Assembly (NCBI GenBank): GCA_002376725.1
Contig: DFOM01000010.1
Location: 1-19,981 of the forward strand
Origin: Cloacimonetes bacterium UBA3541
GTDB lineage: Bacteria; Cloacimonadota; Cloacimonadia; Cloacimonadales; Cloacimonadaceae
Reading direction: 5' to 3'
Length of the DNA: 19,981 nucleotides
Below are positions 15,961 through 19,981 of this stretch, in pieces (the first letter of the stretch is position 1; the number at the start of each line of letters is the position of its first letter). The notes beneath the pieces are model-generated. The model was not told the origin of the DNA. It saw nothing but the letters and a program-made list of their open reading frames with translations, and ran no database searches. The position numbers were made by a program, and so were the translations under genes.

Positions 15961-16926
15961 CTATTTCTTTTTAGTTAGATGTTTAATAGCTTGCTTCTCT
16001 GTGCGTGTATGACCAAAGGTCTCTAAAACAAGATTACTGGCAATAAAGATAGAAGAATAGGTTCCAATAATAATGCCCAGACTCATTGCCAGAGCAAAAT
16101 CATGAATCACTGGACCTCCAAAGAAATACAAGGAAAGAGCTGTTACTAAGGTAGTGCTACCAGTAATAACGGTACGACTAAGAGTGGAATTGATGGCACG
16201 ATTAAAAATAACGGGAACCGAATCTTTTCTATGTATCTTAAGGTCTTCACGGATACGATCATAGATTACTATGGTATCATTGATAGAATAACCCACCAGA
16301 GTAAGTAAAGCTGCTAAAATGGTCATAGTAAATTCTTTCTGGGTAAAAGCAAATACTCCCACCAGGATTATAACATCATGAAATAGGGCAACAATACCCA
16401 TTAAACCAAAGGTAAACTCATAACGAATCCAGATATAAATAATCATAAATAGCATAGATATTAAAACTGCAATTATAGCGTTATTACGCATTTCCATACC
16501 AGCTTTAGCACCTACAACATCTATCTGACGGATTACATCATTTTGCATATCTCTACCCTGGACATATTCTGGTAATTGAGTAGTTAAAACTTCTGTAATC
16601 TGCTCTTTAACCTTATTCACATCTTCGCCACCTACTTTAATCTGGAAAGTGGCATTGGAGGAATCTCCTATAAATTGAATTTCTGCTTCTTTAAATCCTG
16701 CATCATTAATAACTTTACGTAGGTTATCAATACTCAAAGGAGGAACCTTTGAATCCTTAGGTTGCATATTAATAATGATGGAAACACCACCGGTAAAATC
16801 CGTACTCCAATTTATACCTTTGAAGATGATGCCTAAAATTGAGGCTAAAACCAGAATGGCAGAAATAGTGAAGAATATATAACGCTTTTCAACGAAGGGG
16901 AATTTAGCATTTTTAAATAATCTCAT
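15961..16926 (-). CDS. secF: Protein translocase subunit SecF
   Basis: Inner-membrane partner of SecD; together they pull proteins emerging from the SecYEG channel into the periplasm using the ion gradient. At 321 aa it fits the family (about 300-320). There is one membrane helix at about 15-37, the WSTDFTGG block (40-47), a periplasmic domain to about 145, then five hydrophobic segments. The signature GYSINDTIVIYDRIRED (212-228) with Asp217 lies in the fourth helix, as expected for SecF. The start has GGGAG about 6 nt upstream and follows secD by 11 nt. An intrinsic terminator closes the unit. No third gene such as yajC is seen next to the pair in this window. Confidence 0.97.
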   Translation of the reverse strand: MRLFKNAKFPFVEKRYIFFTISAILVLASILGIIFKGINWSTDFTGGVSIIINMQPKDSKVPPLSIDNLRKVINDAGFKEAEIQFIGDSSNATFQIKVGGEDVNKVKEQITEVLTTQLPEYVQGRDMQNDVIRQIDVVGAKAGMEMRNNAIIAVLISMLFMIIYIWIRYEFTFGLMGIVALFHDVIILVGVFAFTQKEFTMTILAALLTLVGYSINDTIVIYDRIREDLKIHRKDSVPVIFNRAINSTLSRTVITGSTTLVTALSLYFFGGPVIHDFALAMSLGIIIGTYSSIFIASNLVLETFGHTRTEKQAIKHLTKKK

Positions 16927-16937
16927 TTTACACTCCC

Positions 16938-18527
16938 TCAGATACTCATCGTAGTTTTACCGGGTCTAATCATCGTTTTTTCCATTATATATCGGCAAAA
17001 AACAATGGCACAAAACATTGAACCAATAATACCAATAGTCAAAGTGAGAGCAAAACCTCGCACTGGACCTGTTCCAAATTGATAAAGCACCAGGGCAGCA
17101 ATTAAAGTGGTCAAATTAGAATCTAATATGGTAACAGTTGCTCTTTTAAAGCCAGCATCCAAAGCAGAAGTCGGTGGTCTTCCTGCATCCAGTTCTTCTT
17201 TTATTCTCTCAAATATCAAAACATTTGCATCTACCGCCATACCGATAGTTAAAATAATACCTGCTATACCAGGCATAGTTAAAGTTCCACCAAAAAGTGT
17301 CATAGCAGCAAGAATGAATCCTACATTGAAGACAAGCACAAAATCTGCAATTAAGCCGGCTCCTTTGTAGAATATAATCATAAAGATTATTACTGCCAAA
17401 ATTCCGATAAGTCCGGCTTTTAAACCACTCTGTATGCTATCTTCACCTAAGGTAGCAGAAACTTGAGTGCTATATTTAGGTTCTATTGGTGCAGATAAAC
17501 TTTCATTATTCAAAAGTATTGCCAGAGATTTTGCTTCCTGCTCCGTAAACTGACCCGTAATCATAGCTTTCCCATCAGGAATGCGGTCCTGTATTACCGG
17601 TGCTGAATATACTGTGTTGTCCAATACAATTGCCAATCTTCTACCTATATTATCTCCAGTACAATTAGCAAATTTTCTTGCACCTGCACGAGTGAAAGTT
17701 AAAGATATATATGGCTTATTTGCTATCTGAGGGCTGGGACTATCCGAAGGACCTATTTCCATACTGGCTCTATCCACATCCGTTCCTTTTAATTGAGCAG
17801 TAGATTCCAACACATAAAGAATTACTGGCTCTCGGGAAGCTTTCTTTTTCTCATCAACACTTTCTAATACTAAGTCATAACCTTTGGGTTTTAAATTAAC
17901 GAAAGTGCTGTCTTGAAGTAAGGAACGAACAATCTCTAAATCCTCATAACGAACCGCAAGATCTCTATCCATTGTAGTTATCAAGGATTTAAAAACGCCC
18001 TCTCCAGCTTTGACCGTGTCAGTTTCTGCTTTAGCTAAGGCTTTGTCTTCAGCTGCCAGTTTAGCAAGAATAGGGAATTTATCCAGATTTTCCTGGATAA
18101 TAGCATCCACCTGATTAATAAATTTCTCGGCAATATCTGGCTCTGCTACTAACTTAAATTCCAAAACCGCAGATTTCATAATCAGGTTTTCAGCTGCTAT
18201 AGGGTCCTTAACTCCAGGTAATTGAACCAGAATATCGCTCTCCCCCATCTTTTGAATAGTAGGCTCAGCAATGCCAAATTGGTCAATACGATTCCTGATT
18301 ATCCGAATATTGTTTTCCACCGCAGCAGCTCTATCTGCCTCTGGTAAATCTTTGGTTACTACAGTTAAAACAATCTGAGTGCCACCCCGAAGATCAAGAC
18401 CTAATTTCAGCTTCTGTTTTATAGGCCAATTAACATCCTCCGGCACAAATATCGGAGAAAGAAATATCAAAGTACCCACAACGAATATTAAAATGGATAC
18501 AGGAGTCAACCACGAGTACTTTTTCAT
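16938..18527 (-). CDS. secD: Protein translocase subunit SecD
   Basis: Inner-membrane accessory protein of the Sec export channel. At 529 aa it is in the usual range for stand-alone SecD (about 410-620). There is one membrane helix at about 9-27, the LGLDLRGGT block (42-50), a large periplasmic head and, from about 365, five hydrophobic segments. GMAVDANVLIFERIKEEL (429-446) carries the conserved VDANVLIFERI core of the ion-pathway helix. Residues about 130-235 form a charged helical stretch that I cannot match to the conserved parts of the head, probably the variable insert of the P1 region. AGGGAG lies about 8 nt before the ATG. It is the first gene of a secD-secF pair; upstream is insertion-sequence debris rather than a coding neighbour. 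Confidence 0.97.
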   Translation of the reverse strand: MKKYSWLTPVSILIFVVGTLIFLSPIFVPEDVNWPIKQKLKLGLDLRGGTQIVLTVVTKDLPEADRAAAVENNIRIIRNRIDQFGIAEPTIQKMGESDILVQLPGVKDPIAAENLIMKSAVLEFKLVAEPDIAEKFINQVDAIIQENLDKFPILAKLAAEDKALAKAETDTVKAGEGVFKSLITTMDRDLAVRYEDLEIVRSLLQDSTFVNLKPKGYDLVLESVDEKKKASREPVILYVLESTAQLKGTDVDRASMEIGPSDSPSPQIANKPYISLTFTRAGARKFANCTGDNIGRRLAIVLDNTVYSAPVIQDRIPDGKAMITGQFTEQEAKSLAILLNNESLSAPIEPKYSTQVSATLGEDSIQSGLKAGLIGILAVIIFMIIFYKGAGLIADFVLVFNVGFILAAMTLFGGTLTMPGIAGIILTIGMAVDANVLIFERIKEELDAGRPPTSALDAGFKRATVTILDSNLTTLIAALVLYQFGTGPVRGFALTLTIGIIGSMFCAIVFCRYIMEKTMIRPGKTTMSI

Positions 18528-18580
18528 AAATTAAGCTCCCTAATTCAATTATTAGCTATCAAAAAGCCTTATTAAAAGCC

Positions 18581-18608
18581 ATAAGATTAGAATATGACTT
18601 TTAGTCAA
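18581..18608 (-). promoter_or_regulatory. Candidate promoter for secDF
   Basis: On the - strand a TTGACT (18603-18608) is followed after 16 nt by TCTTAT (18581-18586), which matches the -10 consensus in four of six positions. It lies about 55 nt ahead of the secD start in an AT-rich gap, where some promoter is needed. The match is only moderate. Confidence 0.22.
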
Positions 18609-18648
18609 GATTTTATTTAGACAAAAAACTCTGTATTCTAGATCAATT

Positions 18649-19085
18649 TCAAAATCGGTTTTCTAATATAGAGGTATCCCATTTTTTTGGTGAAGCCTTA
18701 ATTTGTAAATATTCAAAGTCCTTAAAGCCATAAGCTCTATTAATAAAAACTTTCAAAGCATTGTTTATACCTTTTGAAACACCATTGAAACTAGCAAAAT
18801 TGAAATAGTTTAATTGAATTTCTCACATTTTTATCATAGACTATTAGCAAAATGTTGAAAAAAGATATAAAGAGTACTTCTTACCTCTCTAATCCGGTTA
18901 GCTGCATTAATTGTATTCAGATATACAGAATCAGTTTTTTCTGAGATATTTAAGAACATCTCTTTTATAAGATAAATCTCATACATAGGTTTATTATACT
19001 TTTTCAGGTTTTCAAATTTATATAACTGAATAGAATACATAACTAATTTTTTCCTTCTAATTGATAACCGTTTACATATAATCCT
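18649..19085 (-). pseudogene. Broken ISL3-type transposase, C-terminal remnant
   Basis: This is the decayed end of an IS204/IS1001/IS1165-type (ISL3 family) transposase. Reading on the - strand, 19085-18834 encodes a stretch ending with YEIYLIKEMF and a helical run, then stops at 18834-18836. In another frame, 18822-18649 encodes GVSKGINNALKV and NRAYGFKDFEYLQIKA, which correspond to the family's C-terminal NGxxEGINNxIKxxKRxAYGFxNFxxFxxRI motif. An in-frame TGA at 18823-18825 sits where the family has a conserved Trp (WEI), a one-base change. So there is at least one frameshift and one nonsense change, and the catalytic DDE core upstream is absent. The 68-codon frame from the ATG at 19040 is therefore not an independent gene. 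I see no clear terminal repeats for this element. Confidence 0.72.
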
Positions 19086-19423
19086 CTAAATCTTAATAAC
19101 TCCAAATAATAGTTTGTTCCATATCTTATAAAGGAACGATATGCTCCTCTGATACTAATTGTTTACGATATTATGCCTTATTTTTATTTAGCAATCTTAT
19201 CTTAACTTAAACACAATTCTGATAGAGACCTATAAATATTGAAGAATTGATATTGTTCCAGTTTTGGCAACTAAAATGTACCAAATTAAACTGCCATTGA
19301 CAAACATAATCTTCATATTTAAATTGATTTATAATGTAAGAAAACATAAAATATTATTAATTTCAAATAATTCTAATAGTGATAATGTGAATATCCTTGC
19401 AGAGTCTCTATATCATCTTTAAT
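19086..19423. other. Gene-free AT-rich stretch with possible IS debris
   Basis: No coding region can be supported here. The part up to 19302 may be decayed insertion-sequence DNA: it lies upstream of the transposase remnant and ends in a possible IS21-type terminus. An 8-bp inverted repeat (AATATCCT 19390-19397, AGGATATT 19426-19433) flanks the end of the small - strand gene at 19424, with a 28-nt gap and no T-run. Confidence 0.4.
19264..19302 (-). mobile_element. Possible IS21-type terminal end (remnant)
   Basis: Read on the - strand, the sequence from 19302 begins TGTCAATGGCAG and continues with TTTAATTTGGTACA, then TTAGTTGCC. Many IS21-family elements begin TGTCAA(T)G and carry similar short T-rich subterminal blocks. 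The element would extend toward lower coordinates, but no istA or istB coding sequence is present. This rests on general resemblance only. Confidence 0.25.
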
Positions 19424-19720
19424 CTAGGATATTTCATCTTCACAACTGCTAATTTTCCTTTCTAATCTACCATTTTCATATTCAAGATTATCAATATGTA
19501 GTTCAAGATTATCAATATTTCGTTCAAAATTAGAGATTTGTACTTTTAACTCTTTTATATTATACAAACACACTATAGAAAAGGATAAAAATGTAATAAA
19601 TAAAATAGCACTCAAAATTAATAACCATTGCTGTTTAGGTAGTTTTGATAAGTTTACTATCTTTCCCTTAAGCTTTGAACTAAACTTTTTAAGTGATGTC
19701 TTGAATGGTTTTAATTTCAT
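19424..19720 (-). CDS. Small membrane protein with C-terminal coiled coil, unknown
   Basis: I do not recognise a family. The 98 aa chain has a strongly basic, presumably cytoplasmic N-terminus (1-30, Lys-rich), one membrane helix at about 32-53, and a coiled coil at about 55-96. Heptad core positions are Ile62, Phe65, Ile69, Leu72, Ile76, Leu79, Asn83, Leu86 and Ile90. The repeated unit IDNLE (69-73 and 76-80) comes from a 21-bp tandem repeat in the DNA. GGAGG lies 5 nt before the ATG, the best ribosome binding site in this region, which supports a real gene. The topology is like divisome proteins FtsL, FtsB or DivIC, which are about the same size, but nothing more links it to them. It stands alone between insertion-sequence debris and the window end, at lower GC than the rest. 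Confidence 0.6.
   Translation of the reverse strand: MKLKPFKTSLKKFSSKLKGKIVNLSKLPKQQWLLILSAILFITFLSFSIVCLYNIKELKVQISNFERNIDNLELHIDNLEYENGRLERKISSCEDEIS
19481..19522 (-). repeat. 21-bp tandem repeat inside the small coiled-coil gene
   Basis: The 17-base string TTCAAGATTATCAATAT occurs at 19481-19497 and again at 19502-19518, a 21-nt period, with a degenerate third copy beginning at 19523. The period is exactly seven codons, so each unit adds one coiled-coil heptad without shifting the frame. Confidence 0.8.
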
Positions 19721-19981
19721 TTTGCCTCCTTTTTAATTGTTTGCTGATATAAATAGGTGATATTTCCTTTATTTTATAATATATATAGTTAATATATTGT
19801 ATCTTTGAATATTATTCAGGAAAACAAAGAATAAAGAGCAAATTATAATTCTATTATAATATATTAAATATTAAATAAATATTTGTCAAGTTATATTAAG
19901 AGTACCAAGTATTATAAAAAATTCTCAGTCATTCTTGTGTATTCTGGAAAACCTTTTATTGTTCTCAAACTTTACACAATA
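19721..19981. other. Very AT-rich upstream region of the small gene
   Basis: No gene is visible. On the - strand a TTGACA (19884-19889) with TAATAT 17 nt further on (19861-19866) could be a promoter for the small gene, giving a leader of about 130 nt. Several other TATAAT-like strings occur because the tract is so AT-rich, so the choice is uncertain. Confidence 0.25.

Noticed and set aside
18834..19040. A 68-codon frame that could pass as a small hypothetical protein
   Set aside because: Its sequence continues into, and aligns with, the broken ISL3-type transposase, both upstream of its ATG and downstream in another frame. It is listed as part of the pseudogene.
19043..19162. Open frame of about 40 codons on the - strand, containing a YGTNYYLELL-like stretch
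   Set aside because: It has no ATG, GTG or TTG start with a ribosome binding site, overlaps the transposase remnant in another frame, and matches no family I recognise. It may be further insertion-sequence debris.
19297..19325. TTGACA with TAAATT on the + strand as a promoter
   Set aside because: No + strand gene follows, and the TTGACA is better explained as part of the possible insertion-sequence end. The AT-rich tract gives many such chance matches.
1..19981. CRISPR array, tRNA, rRNA, toxin-antitoxin or defence island
   Set aside because: No spaced direct repeats, cloverleaf sequences or recognisable defence genes were found. The only tandem repeat is the short 21-bp one inside a coding region.

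Overview
The window looks like a bacterial chromosome segment from an AT-rich, two-membrane, probably anaerobic organism. My best guess is the Cloacimonadota (WWE1, near Candidatus Cloacimonas), held at moderate confidence because no search could be run. The basis is a bacterial V-type ATPase operon containing a DUF2764 gene (a layout known from spirochaetes, chlamydiae and Bacteroidota), a patatin plus outer-membrane-barrel protein that requires an outer membrane, and separate SecD and SecF. 

Region 1 (1-7600, + strand) is a compact V/A-type ATPase operon in the order E, DUF2764, A, B, D, I, K. Gaps are 0-12 nt, the B/D and D/I junctions are ATGA overlaps, and a hairpin follows K. Together these genes supply the catalytic head (A, B), central stalk (D), peripheral stalk (E), membrane stator (I) and rotor ring (K). 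The K protein keeps every sodium ligand known from Enterococcus hirae NtpK, so the machine is probably sodium-coupled. No C, F or G subunit gene is visible. 

Region 2 (7600-8635) holds two small membrane proteins on the + strand (DUF4190-like and DUF2752-like). After them comes a gene-free stretch between convergent genes with a probable terminator and a second, larger imperfect hairpin. 

Region 3 (8636-15812, - strand) reads as one tightly packed transcription unit: EnvC-like LytM-domain protein, Sua5/YrdC-LMW phosphatase fusion, PurL, LiaF-like membrane protein, and a PlpD-like patatin/outer-membrane-barrel protein. Gaps are 3-17 nt. The EnvC-like protein has lost most of its peptidase zinc and catalytic histidines, and the Sua5 half of the fusion has a degenerate signature motif. 

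Region 4 (15900-18640, - strand) is secD-secF, closed by a clear intrinsic terminator. 

Region 5 (18640-19981) is a very AT-rich zone with insertion-sequence debris: a broken ISL3-type transposase C-terminus on the - strand, a possible IS21-type terminus, and one small intact-looking membrane/coiled-coil gene of unknown function with a strong ribosome binding site. 

I see no tRNA, rRNA, CRISPR array or complete mobile element, and no wholly new multigene system. The most unusual items are the Sua5-phosphatase fusion, the catalytically degenerate LytM protein, the sodium signature in the rotor subunit, the PlpD-like protein and the long hairpin at 8461-8521.
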